From a virus: DNA of 49,958 nucleotides. Each line of letters starts with the position of its first letter. The first letter of the stretch is position 1. The notes under the pieces are model-generated. The model was not told the origin of the DNA and ran no database searches. It saw only the letters and a list, made by a program, of their open reading frames with translations. Below are positions 16,708 to 24,774 of the stretch, piece by piece. Made by a program: the position numbers and the translations under genes. The DNA is taken from IMG/VR virus record IMGVR_UViG_3300046466_000125, positions 1 through 49,958 of that record. One strand, 5' to 3'.

Positions 16708-17343
16708 ATGTACTTTGGCGCAACACCCTTCGCCTCAGCTGCATTTTCAGATGTAGGCTTTAACCCTAATGCATTCGTCAGTGTCCTTGGATCACGGATC
16801 AATGTATCTGTTGGTGATTCTACTATCATTGGTAAAGCTAATGTATCAGTTACTGGTAAAAGAGTTAATATTGGTACAAGTGATGTAACTATTGTTGCTA
16901 AAGCTAGACAAGCGTTACTTGGTAATGGCTTAGAATTAGGTATTGGTAATGCAGAAGCTTCTATACCAAAAAATGTACCAGTTACAGGTAATGCATTTGA
17001 ATTAGCAAATGGAACAGTAATAGTAAAAGCAGGATCTAAACCACCTATTACAGGACAAGAATTAGATCTTGCAACAGGTAATGTAACTATTATAGGTAAA
17101 TGTAATTTATCTGTTACAGGTAATGGTTTTGATTTAGCAATAGGAGATGTTACAGCTAAAGCAAATGCTACGGCTATTGTTACAGGAAAACGAGTTAATA
17201 TAGCTACTAGTAATGTAACAGTTATAGCTAAAGCAAAAGCTTTACCAACAGGTAATGGTTTAGATATTGGAACATCTGAAATTTTAATTAGAAAATGGGA
17301 AGCAGTTCCAATGAATGCTAGCCAAGTTTGGACGGAGATATAA
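16708..17343 (+). CDS. Repeat-containing fibre-tip-like protein
   Basis: A 211-aa protein. After an N-terminus MYFGATPFASAAFSDVGFNP, residues about 25-195 are six to seven repeats of about 25 residues with the rough consensus (V/P)TGN, a Leu/Ile-containing strand, IG, VTI and AKA. This is a beta-repeat layout typical of shaft or tip segments. It ends in PMNASQVWTEI, echoed by the next gene. Start and end motifs are shared with the 17345 gene, so the two are probably paralogues. Several long antisense frames here are shadows of the repeats. Confidence 0.6.
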   Translation: MYFGATPFASAAFSDVGFNPNAFVSVLGSRINVSVGDSTIIGKANVSVTGKRVNIGTSDVTIVAKARQALLGNGLELGIGNAEASIPKNVPVTGNAFELANGTVIVKAGSKPPITGQELDLATGNVTIIGKCNLSVTGNGFDLAIGDVTAKANATAIVTGKRVNIATSNVTVIAKAKALPTGNGLDIGTSEILIRKWEAVPMNASQVWTEI

Positions 17344-17344
17344 T

Positions 17345-17590
17345 ATGTTTTTTGGAGCAACAGCCTTTTCATCAACAACATTTGCAGGGGTTGGAATACA
17401 AAATGTAGTTGTTTTAGCTAATGGCCAAAGAGTTAATATTGCTGTTGGAAACACAACAATAGCTTCAGGAGTTAGACCAGCTGGTAATAGATTTAACCTT
17501 GCATTAGGTACGGTTTCTGTGGTATCATGGAACCCAATAGATCCAAACGCAGGGCAAACGTGGGTCCCAATAGATCCGCTTAACCCATAG
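17345..17590 (+). CDS. Short paralogue of the repeat fibre protein
   Basis: An 81-aa protein starting MFFGATAFSSTTFAGVG, closely matching the start of the 16708 gene, followed by only about two repeats (VLANGQRVNIAVGNTTI and AGNRFNLALGTVSVVS) and an end with AGQTWVPIDPLNP. I chose ATG 17345, two bases after the previous stop, rather than the upstream in-frame ATG at 17315 inside the preceding gene. It may be a capping or chaperone-like short version of the neighbour; this is inference. Confidence 0.55.
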   Translation: MFFGATAFSSTTFAGVGIQNVVVLANGQRVNIAVGNTTIASGVRPAGNRFNLALGTVSVVSWNPIDPNAGQTWVPIDPLNP

Positions 17591-17597
17591 GAGAATT

Positions 17598-18314
17598 ATG
17601 GCATCAACATTTTCGAGTAATTTAAAATTAGAATTAATGACTACCGGTGAGAAGTCAGGTACATGGGGTACTATAACTAACACCAATCTTCAGCAATTAG
17701 AACAAGCCTCATCTGGCTACATATCTATAGATGTAGCATCGTCTGACGTAGCGTTAGCGATTTCTAATGGAGCTGTATCAAATGGTAAAAACCTGTACTT
17801 AAAACTAACGGGTACTCTTGCGGCGAACAGAACTGTAACAGTTCCAGATTCAGTCGAAAGAGTATACGTGGTTGAAGATGCTACGAGTAGAACATCTAAT
17901 AGATATACATTAACTTTTAAAACTGTATCTGGCACAGGCATATCATTACCTGTACAATCAAAATCAGTATTATATTCTGATGGTACAAATGTAAATTCTA
18001 GTATTGTTGAAAGAGGATATATTACAACTAATGGTACTTACACCGCAGTTGTTAATGATCAAGTAATAGTAGACACAAGTGCATCACCAGTAACCGTAAC
18101 ATTACCATCATCACCTTCAGTTGGCGCAGAAGTTCATTTTATAGATGGTGGTGGAGCAGGCGGTAATTTTAATTCAAACAACTTAACCATAGGCAGAAAT
18201 GGTTCTAACATCTTGGGTTCAGCATCAAACTTAGTAGTCAATGTAAATGGCGCAGCATTTACTTTAGTTTACGTAAGTGCGACTAGAGGTTGGGCTTACA
18301 AAGATAAAATATAG
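17598..18314 (+). CDS. Tail fibre / virion protein with MASTFSSNLKLE N-terminus
   Basis: A 238-aa protein with TAGGAG before the start. The N-terminus (MASTFSSNLKLELMTTGEKS, then GTWGTITNTNLQQLEQA) is a pattern I recall in many marine-phage tail fibre proteins, followed by a beta-rich body (LYLKLTGTLAANRTVTVPDS, VYVVEDAT). The C-terminal half (VTVTLPSSPSVGAEVHFIDG) looks like a second small beta domain. Probable fibre or spike component, inferred from family pattern and neighbours. Confidence 0.6.
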   Translation: MASTFSSNLKLELMTTGEKSGTWGTITNTNLQQLEQASSGYISIDVASSDVALAISNGAVSNGKNLYLKLTGTLAANRTVTVPDSVERVYVVEDATSRTSNRYTLTFKTVSGTGISLPVQSKSVLYSDGTNVNSSIVERGYITTNGTYTAVVNDQVIVDTSASPVTVTLPSSPSVGAEVHFIDGGGAGGNFNSNNLTIGRNGSNILGSASNLVVNVNGAAFTLVYVSATRGWAYKDKI

Positions 18315-18323
18315 GAGCTACTG

Positions 18324-20276
18324 ATGGCTCTTGTTGAGTTTAATTTTAGACCTGGAATCGATAAACAAGATACACCAGCAGGTGCAGAGAACCGTTGGGT
18401 TGATTCTGATAATGTAAGATTTAGATATGGTCTTCCTGAAAAAGTTGGTGGTTGGGCATCACTTACAACAGACACAATTGTTGGCGTTGCTAGAAAACAA
18501 CATGCATTTGTAGATAACGACGGTAATAGGTACGTGGCTCTTGGAACAGATAAGTTTTTGCTTATATATTTTGAAGGTCAACTTTACGATATTACACCTC
18601 TTAAGACTACGTTAACATCTGCAACAATTGCTACAACAAATGGTCAACCTACTTGCACAGTTACAAAAGCAGGTCATGGTTTATCTGTTGGTGACATTGT
18701 ACAATTAGATAGTGTTACATTACCAGGTGGTACAGGTTTTACTAATGCACAATTTGAAGATAAAAACTTTCAAGTAATTAGTGTTCCAACAACAGGAACT
18801 TTTACAATTAATCAAGCTAGTAATGCAACAGGCACTGTATCAACAGGTGGTAGTTTAAGTATAAAACCTTTTGAACCTGTAGGTCCTAGAGAACAAACAT
18901 ATGGTTATGGTTGGGGTATGGATCCTTACGGTAATGGTAATTGGGGTGAAGCAGCAGCTGCATCAGATGTTACACTAGAACCTGGATTGTGGTCATTAGA
19001 TAATTTTGGTGAAGTTTTAGTTGCAACTATTTTAAATGGTAAAACATTTACATGGAACTCTGGTATATCACAAAGATTAACAACTCGTGCATCATCAACA
19101 ACTTCTAATTTTCAAACAACAAATAATCCAACCAAAACAAGATCTACTCTTATATCACCAACAACAAGACACTTAATTCATTTAGGAACAGAAACAACAA
19201 TAGGTACACCTGATTCACAAGACGATATGTTTATTAGGTTCTCGGACCAAGAAGATATTAATACATTTACACCTTCAGCAACAAACACAGCTGGTACACA
19301 AAGACTACAAGATGGCACAAAAATTATGGGTGCATTAAAAGCAAAAGAAGTTATTCTAATATGGACTGATAATGCATTGTACACAATGAAATTTATAGGT
19401 GCACCTTTTACCTTTGCTGTCGAACAAGTAGGTACAAACTGTGGATTAATAGGTCAAAATGCTGTTGTAGAAATAGACGGTGCTGCATTCTGGTTAAGTC
19501 CAAAAGGATTTTTTCTTTACGATGGTACAGTAAAATCTTTACCATGTACTGTTGAAGATTCTGTATTTGATAATTTTGATACTACTAAAGGTCAACAAGT
19601 TTCAGCAGGTTTAAATAACTTATTTACAGAAATTACTTGGTATTATCCATCATCTTCTTCAGACTACAATGATAAATATGTTGTGTTTAATTTTGGTGAA
19701 TCAGCAGGAGTAAGAGGTGGTGTTTGGTATACTGGAACAGAAGCTAGAACAAGTTGGATGGATGCTACTATATATAAGAATCCATATGCAACTAAATATG
19801 ATGCAAGTGCAAACGGAACATTTCCAATAGTTGTTGGACAAACCGGTTTAGGTCAAACAACTTATTTTGAACATGAAGTAGGAACTGATCAAGTAAATCC
19901 AAATGGTACAACTACAACTCTTACATCTTTCATACAATCATTTGACTTTGATCTTGAACAAAGATCAAAAGATGGACAAGGTAGAAGTGCAGGACCTAAA
20001 GTTGCAGGTGAAGTATTTTTAGCTATGAGAAGATTTATACCAGATTTTAAAACATTACTTGGTAATGCTAAAGTAACTATTGGATTAAAAAGATACCCAC
20101 AAGATACAACAAGTAATTCTTCTTACAGTCCATTTACAATTACGTCTACTACACAGAAAAAAGATACAAGAGCTAGAGGTAGATTTGCTAGTGTTAAAAT
20201 AGCAAATGATGCAGCTAGTGAATCTTGGAGATTTGGCACATTAAGATTAGACATACAACCGGATGGTAGAAGATAA
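18324..20276 (+). CDS. Tail nozzle / DNA-stabilisation-like protein
   Basis: A 650-aa protein with TAGGAG upstream. The N-terminus (FRPGIDKQDTP, NRWVDSDNVRFRYGLPEKVG, GGWASL) is diagnostic of a large marine-phage family related, as I recall, to P22-type packaged-DNA stabilisation or nozzle proteins. Conserved later motifs are YGYGWGMDPYG, LWSLDNFGEVLVAT, IMGALKAKEVILIWTDNALY and CGLIGQNAVVEIDGAAFWLS, a beta-propeller-like pattern. In short-tailed phages this protein forms the tail tube end. The role is inferred from the family pattern and from nearby adaptor genes. Confidence 0.68.
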   Translation: MALVEFNFRPGIDKQDTPAGAENRWVDSDNVRFRYGLPEKVGGWASLTTDTIVGVARKQHAFVDNDGNRYVALGTDKFLLIYFEGQLYDITPLKTTLTSATIATTNGQPTCTVTKAGHGLSVGDIVQLDSVTLPGGTGFTNAQFEDKNFQVISVPTTGTFTINQASNATGTVSTGGSLSIKPFEPVGPREQTYGYGWGMDPYGNGNWGEAAAASDVTLEPGLWSLDNFGEVLVATILNGKTFTWNSGISQRLTTRASSTTSNFQTTNNPTKTRSTLISPTTRHLIHLGTETTIGTPDSQDDMFIRFSDQEDINTFTPSATNTAGTQRLQDGTKIMGALKAKEVILIWTDNALYTMKFIGAPFTFAVEQVGTNCGLIGQNAVVEIDGAAFWLSPKGFFLYDGTVKSLPCTVEDSVFDNFDTTKGQQVSAGLNNLFTEITWYYPSSSSDYNDKYVVFNFGESAGVRGGVWYTGTEARTSWMDATIYKNPYATKYDASANGTFPIVVGQTGLGQTTYFEHEVGTDQVNPNGTTTTLTSFIQSFDFDLEQRSKDGQGRSAGPKVAGEVFLAMRRFIPDFKTLLGNAKVTIGLKRYPQDTTSNSSYSPFTITSTTQKKDTRARGRFASVKIANDAASESWRFGTLRLDIQPDGRR

Positions 20277-20443
20277 TGGCCAAAGTAACTGTAAGAATAC
20301 CAGAACCAAAAGAAGAGTATGACTTTTCAAATCAAAAACAAATTAATAGAGCGTTGACACTAATGAAAGAACAATTAAACTCAACATTTCTAGATGAATT
20401 AAAACAGGAGCAAGAGAGAATCTCTTGGTTTATCGGTGGCTAA
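20276..20443 (+). CDS. Small conserved virion-region protein
   Basis: A 55-aa protein, MAKVTVRIPEPKEEYDFSNQ, then INRALTLMKEQLN and a C-terminal QERISWFIGG. The start overlaps the preceding stop (TAATG) and the end overlaps the next GTG start. I recall similar 50-60-aa proteins at this place in marine phages. The helical middle with a Trp-Phe tail suggests a small assembly partner. Function unknown. Confidence 0.6.
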   Translation: MAKVTVRIPEPKEEYDFSNQKQINRALTLMKEQLNSTFLDELKQEQERISWFIGG

Positions 20444-20762
20444 TATATATACAAACGCAAAAATAGATTTTACAGATACGTCAAATACGACTGTTTATAC
20501 CAGTCCAATAGCTACAACTAGCATTATTAAATCAATAATAGTATCTGAAGACTCTGGTAACGCAGATAGTATATCAATAACACTAACAGCTGGAGCAGCT
20601 GTATTTAATTTGTTTAAAACAAAGGCTGTATCAGCTAATCAAACAGTTGAGTTATTATCACAACCTCTTATAATGCAAGAGGGTGAAATTTTAAAAGCAA
20701 CCGCAGCTACAGGAAATAGGTTACATATGGTTATTTCTGTGCTACAAATAAATAGAGATTAA
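20436..20762 (+). CDS. Small virion protein (GTG start)
   Basis: A 108-aa beta-rich protein (MANIYTNAKIDFTDTSNTTV, IKSIIVSEDSGNADSISITL, MVISVLQINRD). The GTG start overlaps the stop of the upstream gene by eight bases, which implies translational coupling. The pattern of short strands and Thr/Ser content is typical of small tail-tip or capsid decoration domains. No family named. Confidence 0.55.
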   Translation: MANIYTNAKIDFTDTSNTTVYTSPIATTSIIKSIIVSEDSGNADSISITLTAGAAVFNLFKTKAVSANQTVELLSQPLIMQEGEILKATAATGNRLHMVISVLQINRD

Positions 20763-20764
20763 TT

Positions 20765-21016
20765 ATGGCATTTATAGAAGAAGGAACAGTCGAATACGTA
20801 GAAATAGATGGTAAAAAAGTACCTGTTGTAAAATGTGAAGCTGAGATAGTTTTAAAAAATAAAGAAACTAATCAAGAATATAATTCAGATCAAGAAGCAG
20901 AAGACGATATTAACAATCCAGATACCGATACGCAAAGAGAACATATAACTAGAACTGTAAAAATTAAAGTTGCGAAGATACCTACATTAGGTGCATCTTC
21001 TGACAAGGACGAATAA
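20765..21016 (+). CDS. Small acidic hypothetical protein
   Basis: An 83-aa protein, strongly acidic in its middle and end (residues 40-60 contain SDQEAEDDINNPDTD). The N-terminal half forms beta strands (EYVEIDGKKVPVVKCEAEIV). It starts two bases after the previous stop and overlaps the next start (TAATG). It precedes the likely ejection proteins and might act as a chaperone, but there is no direct evidence. Confidence 0.5.
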   Translation: MAFIEEGTVEYVEIDGKKVPVVKCEAEIVLKNKETNQEYNSDQEAEDDINNPDTDTQREHITRTVKIKVAKIPTLGASSDKDE

Positions 21017-23031
21017 TGGCTATAACAAATTCACAACAAGCACGACAAATGTATAAAGAAGGAAGTAAAGAACCTGTAATGCAGGGAGGTGGACCTAACT
21101 ATCTTGGTAAACAAAAAGAAGTTACAACACCTATAAAATGGAAATCATCACCAGAACATCCTGATACAGAACTAGCTTATATTACAGAACCAGAAAAACA
21201 AGTTTTGATTGCACTTAATATGCATGGTGGTCTTGAAGATGGTAAACCAAACAAAGGACCAAATGGTATTATGTCATTACAAGGTGATCTTGGAGGATAT
21301 GATGCAAGTCCAGGTGGACCAAATGATGGCGGTAGTAAAGGAGATAGAAATAAAACTAGGGCCTCTGATATTATGACAGGTAGAGTTAGTACAAAATCTT
21401 CTACAGGTATTACAGAAGGATATAAGGGACCTAGCCCTACAGGTAGAAATAAAGCAGGAGATTTTTTTGGACAACCTAGTTTTTTAGATAAAGCTAAATC
21501 TATATATAGTAAACTTCCAACACCTTTAAATATAATAAGAAATATAGCTACTAAGTTTGGTCCGTTAAATAATTTAGATTTTTATAATGAAAAAGTTGTA
21601 CCTGCAGGTAAAACTAATTTAAGTTATGATGATTATATGTCAGCTAGAATGGCTGGCACAATAGATGCATATGGTAATCCTATTGATCAAGATAATGATA
21701 ATGGAAACAATAATGTTTTAACAGCAGCACAATTACTAGCACAACAACAAGCAGCAGCAAACGCAGCAGCAGCTTCTAATGTACCAACAACAACTCAACA
21801 ACCAGGTATAGCATATAGATTTATGGCTGATGGTGGAATTGCAAATACCGAAGTTGCAAGACAAAATTATTTTGTTGGTGGTATTATTAAAAAAGCAACT
21901 AAAGCAGTTAAAAAAATTGGTTCTAAAGTAAATAGAGCTAGAAAAAAAGTATTAAAAAATCCATACGTACAAACAGCAATAGCACTTTATGCACCATACG
22001 CTATCGGTAGTACAGGATTTATGGCTGGTGCTAGTCCGTTTATGAGACAAGCAGCAATATCAGGATTAACACAAGGTGGTTTACAATTAGCATCTGGTCA
22101 AGGTTTAGATGCAAAAGGTATATTAAGATCAGCAGCATTAAGTGGCGCTCTAGCTACAATGAACCCGGCCCAAGGAGCACAACCAATGACAGGTGCAGAT
22201 AAAGCAGCAATGGTAGATTATTCAGATATGTCTAAATTTAATGATTTAGGTTTAGGTGGTTCTGGTGGTGCTGCAAATATTAAAGGTGGTATTCCAAGTA
22301 CAAATATATTTGATGAAGTAGCTTTAACACCTAGAGTTGGCGCTAATATTACAGCACCATCGGGTGATGTGTTTGCACAAGGAGATTTATCAGCTTTAGA
22401 AAAAATTGATCCAAAAGTTATAGACACACTTTCAAAAACAAACCCAGAAGAATTATCTAAGTTTGCAGAATTTGCTAAAAAAATAGATGACAGTAAAATA
22501 GGTGGAGCTTTATTAGGAGATGGTAAAGGTGGTATTAGTGCAATAAAAGCAATAGGTCTAGCATCTGCATTACCTTTATTAGGTGTTGGTGCTCCTCCTG
22601 AAGATGATGAAGGAGAACCATATAGAGGTGAAGGTATAGATATTGAAGCTATAAGAGCTAATCCATATAATTATATGGCACCAAGATTTATGGCTGAAGG
22701 AGGTTCAGCAGAACCTGTGGCTAAAAAAGTTATGCCACTATTGGACATGGGTGGACAAGAAATGGATTTAAGAGCTGAAGGTGGTTTTGTACCAATAGGA
22801 AGAATGGAAAAAGCAGACGATGTGCCTGCAAGATTATCTAAAAATGAGTTTGTATTTACAGCTGAAGCTGTTAGAAATGCAGGTGATGGAGATATAGACA
22901 AAGGCGCTGAAGTTATGTATAACATGATGAAAAACCTCGAATCCGGAGGTGATGTATCTGAAGAATCGCAAGGATTAGATGGCGCAAAACAAATGTTTCA
23001 AACATCACAAAGATTAGGAGAAGTCATATAA
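21016..23031 (+). CDS. Large internal / tail-associated virion protein
   Basis: A 671-aa protein of mixed low complexity. It has Gly-Pro-rich N-terminal 150 residues, an Ala/Gln run near residue 240-255, a basic, possibly membrane-active helix near residues 295-320 (KKATKAVKKIGSKVNRARKK), and an Ala/Gly-rich section to about residue 400. The C-terminal motif VPARLSKNEFVFTAEAVRNA (residues 603-622) recurs in many environmental phage proteins of this type. It begins a block of four stop-start-coupled genes that I read as ejection or internal virion proteins. The role is inferred from order and composition. Confidence 0.55.
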   Translation: MAITNSQQARQMYKEGSKEPVMQGGGPNYLGKQKEVTTPIKWKSSPEHPDTELAYITEPEKQVLIALNMHGGLEDGKPNKGPNGIMSLQGDLGGYDASPGGPNDGGSKGDRNKTRASDIMTGRVSTKSSTGITEGYKGPSPTGRNKAGDFFGQPSFLDKAKSIYSKLPTPLNIIRNIATKFGPLNNLDFYNEKVVPAGKTNLSYDDYMSARMAGTIDAYGNPIDQDNDNGNNNVLTAAQLLAQQQAAANAAAASNVPTTTQQPGIAYRFMADGGIANTEVARQNYFVGGIIKKATKAVKKIGSKVNRARKKVLKNPYVQTAIALYAPYAIGSTGFMAGASPFMRQAAISGLTQGGLQLASGQGLDAKGILRSAALSGALATMNPAQGAQPMTGADKAAMVDYSDMSKFNDLGLGGSGGAANIKGGIPSTNIFDEVALTPRVGANITAPSGDVFAQGDLSALEKIDPKVIDTLSKTNPEELSKFAEFAKKIDDSKIGGALLGDGKGGISAIKAIGLASALPLLGVGAPPEDDEGEPYRGEGIDIEAIRANPYNYMAPRFMAEGGSAEPVAKKVMPLLDMGGQEMDLRAEGGFVPIGRMEKADDVPARLSKNEFVFTAEAVRNAGDGDIDKGAEVMYNMMKNLESGGDVSEESQGLDGAKQMFQTSQRLGEVI

Positions 23032-23969
23032 TGGCAACAGAAACAGTAAGAAATTTACCCGCACAGTTTGTTGAAGATTTAGGTAAAGATCTTGCAACAC
23101 AGATTACATCACAAACAGCTGTACCAGTAGTTACAAGAGGTATAGGTTCATTAACACAACAAACAGGTGAAGACGCTGCACAATTTAAAGCACGTCAAGA
23201 TGCAGCTACACAGTTTGGAATTAGACAAGATAGTTTAGCAGGACTTGCACCACAAGTTGCTGCACAAGATGCATTACAAACACAAGCACAAACTTTAGCA
23301 ACACAAGGTGTTGGTTCTTTTCAACCGTATTTAACAGCAGCACAAAATTTAACAGGACCAATGACAGCGGCACAAACTCAACAATATATGTCGCCATATC
23401 AATCACAAGTTATTGATGCAACACTTTCAGAATTTGATAGAAATGCAGCTATAAATAGACAATCTATTAGAGATAGAGCTGTACAATCAGGAGCATTTGG
23501 TGGAGGCAGAGAAGGAGTTCAATTAGCAGAATATGATGCTGGTTCTGATAGAAATAGAGCATCAGTGCTTGCACAATTAAATCAACAAGGTTTCGGTCAA
23601 GCACAAGCTCAAAGAGCTGCTGATCTACAAACGCAGCTAGGTTTAGCATCACTTGTGCCTGGATTACGATCAGGAGATATTTCACAATTAGGTTCGTTGG
23701 GCGCTATAAACCAGGCACAATCTCAAGCTGTACTAGATGCGCAAAGAGAAGCCACAAGAATGGCTACTTATCAACCACAAGAACAATTAGATAGATACGC
23801 AGGTCAAGTTGCAGGAATCATGGGTGGCTATCCGGGACAAACACAAACAAGTAACGTTCCAAACCCTACGCCATTACAAACCGCATTAGGAGTTGGTTCT
23901 ACGCTTGCCGGTATATATGGATCAGTTGTTAATCAAAATCCATTTGCTGGATTTATGAATAGAGGATAA
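23031..23969 (+). CDS. Gln/Ala-rich internal virion protein
   Basis: A 312-aa protein, exceptionally rich in Gln and Ala, predicted helical through residues 30-260 with recurrent AQ and QAQ patterns (FGQAQAQRAADLQTQLGLAS). A conserved-looking segment DRAVQSGAFGGGREGVQLAE lies in the centre, and a Gly-rich hydrophobic C-terminal segment (LGVGSTLAGIYGSVV) follows. The composition resembles DNA-ejection proteins of short-tailed phages. TAATG overlaps on both sides couple it to its neighbours. Confidence 0.55.
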   Translation: MATETVRNLPAQFVEDLGKDLATQITSQTAVPVVTRGIGSLTQQTGEDAAQFKARQDAATQFGIRQDSLAGLAPQVAAQDALQTQAQTLATQGVGSFQPYLTAAQNLTGPMTAAQTQQYMSPYQSQVIDATLSEFDRNAAINRQSIRDRAVQSGAFGGGREGVQLAEYDAGSDRNRASVLAQLNQQGFGQAQAQRAADLQTQLGLASLVPGLRSGDISQLGSLGAINQAQSQAVLDAQREATRMATYQPQEQLDRYAGQVAGIMGGYPGQTQTSNVPNPTPLQTALGVGSTLAGIYGSVVNQNPFAGFMNRG

Positions 23970-24772
23970 TGAATAGAACTTTAAAAAGACCAATGTTTAG
24001 AAGAGGTGGATCTGCTGGTGGCGGAATTACATCTGGTTTAGAAAGACCAAAATACAATCAAGGTAGTGTTGGTGCTGTTGGTAGTGAAGTAAAAAGAATT
24101 AGTGATTTATACAATAAATTTGCACCTAATGTTCAAACACAATCTATGCCTGGATCTGTATCTAGTTTTCTAACTAACTTTGGTTTAAATCTAATGTCTG
24201 CTTCACCAAGAGGTGGGCTATTATCTACTGCAGCTACTGCAGCTAAAGAACCATTTAATACATTTCAAACTATGCAAGCTCAAAGATCATTACAAGATAG
24301 AGCATTACAACAAGCGATAGTGGGTCAAGCAATAGAAACTGATACAGCAAAAAGAGCGGCAGAAGCTGAACAAGCTTTTGAAGCCAGTCAATCAGAATTA
24401 GATAGAGCAAGTGATCTTGAGATAGCACAAATAAAATCAAAAGAAGGTTATGCAGCGCAAACTAGAGAAGCACAATTTGAAGTGTTAACTGATTTATATA
24501 AAGATAATCCAAATCAAATTATACAAGATAATGCAGCTAACATAGCTGATTTTAGATTAAGAGCTAAAGATAGTGATAACCCCGTTTATACTTTAAACTA
24601 TGAATACAATAATAAAAGTAAAAAATTTGAACCAAACTTTCAATCTGTTCCACCAGGATTTGTATTTTTAGATGCTAGTACAGGTAAAGCATATAAAAGA
24701 GATGGTAATAATTTTACAGAAATAGATGCAATAACTTTACAGCCGATACAAGACGTTGATGGAACGGAGTAA
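23969..24772 (+). CDS. Virion protein with 'RPMFRRGGSAGGG' N-terminus
   Basis: A 267-aa protein. The N-terminus TLKRPMFRRGGSAGGGITSG followed by LERPKY is a short arginine/glycine motif I recall in many marine-phage internal proteins. Residues about 85-165 form a long helical region (QRSLQDRALQQAIVGQAIET, AAEAEQAFEASQSELDRAS). The C-terminal 60 residues are a small beta-like region (FVFLDASTGKAYKRDG). It is part of the coupled internal-protein block; the role as ejected or internal protein is inferred. Confidence 0.55.
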   Translation: MNRTLKRPMFRRGGSAGGGITSGLERPKYNQGSVGAVGSEVKRISDLYNKFAPNVQTQSMPGSVSSFLTNFGLNLMSASPRGGLLSTAATAAKEPFNTFQTMQAQRSLQDRALQQAIVGQAIETDTAKRAAEAEQAFEASQSELDRASDLEIAQIKSKEGYAAQTREAQFEVLTDLYKDNPNQIIQDNAANIADFRLRAKDSDNPVYTLNYEYNNKSKKFEPNFQSVPPGFVFLDASTGKAYKRDGNNFTEIDAITLQPIQDVDGTE

Positions 24773-24774
24773 AA

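Noticed and set aside
16641-17381. Long minus-strand frame of 246 codons opposite the repeat fibre protein
   Set aside because: It mirrors the repeats of the plus-strand gene, has no ribosome site and runs against the operon; a shadow of repetitive sequence.
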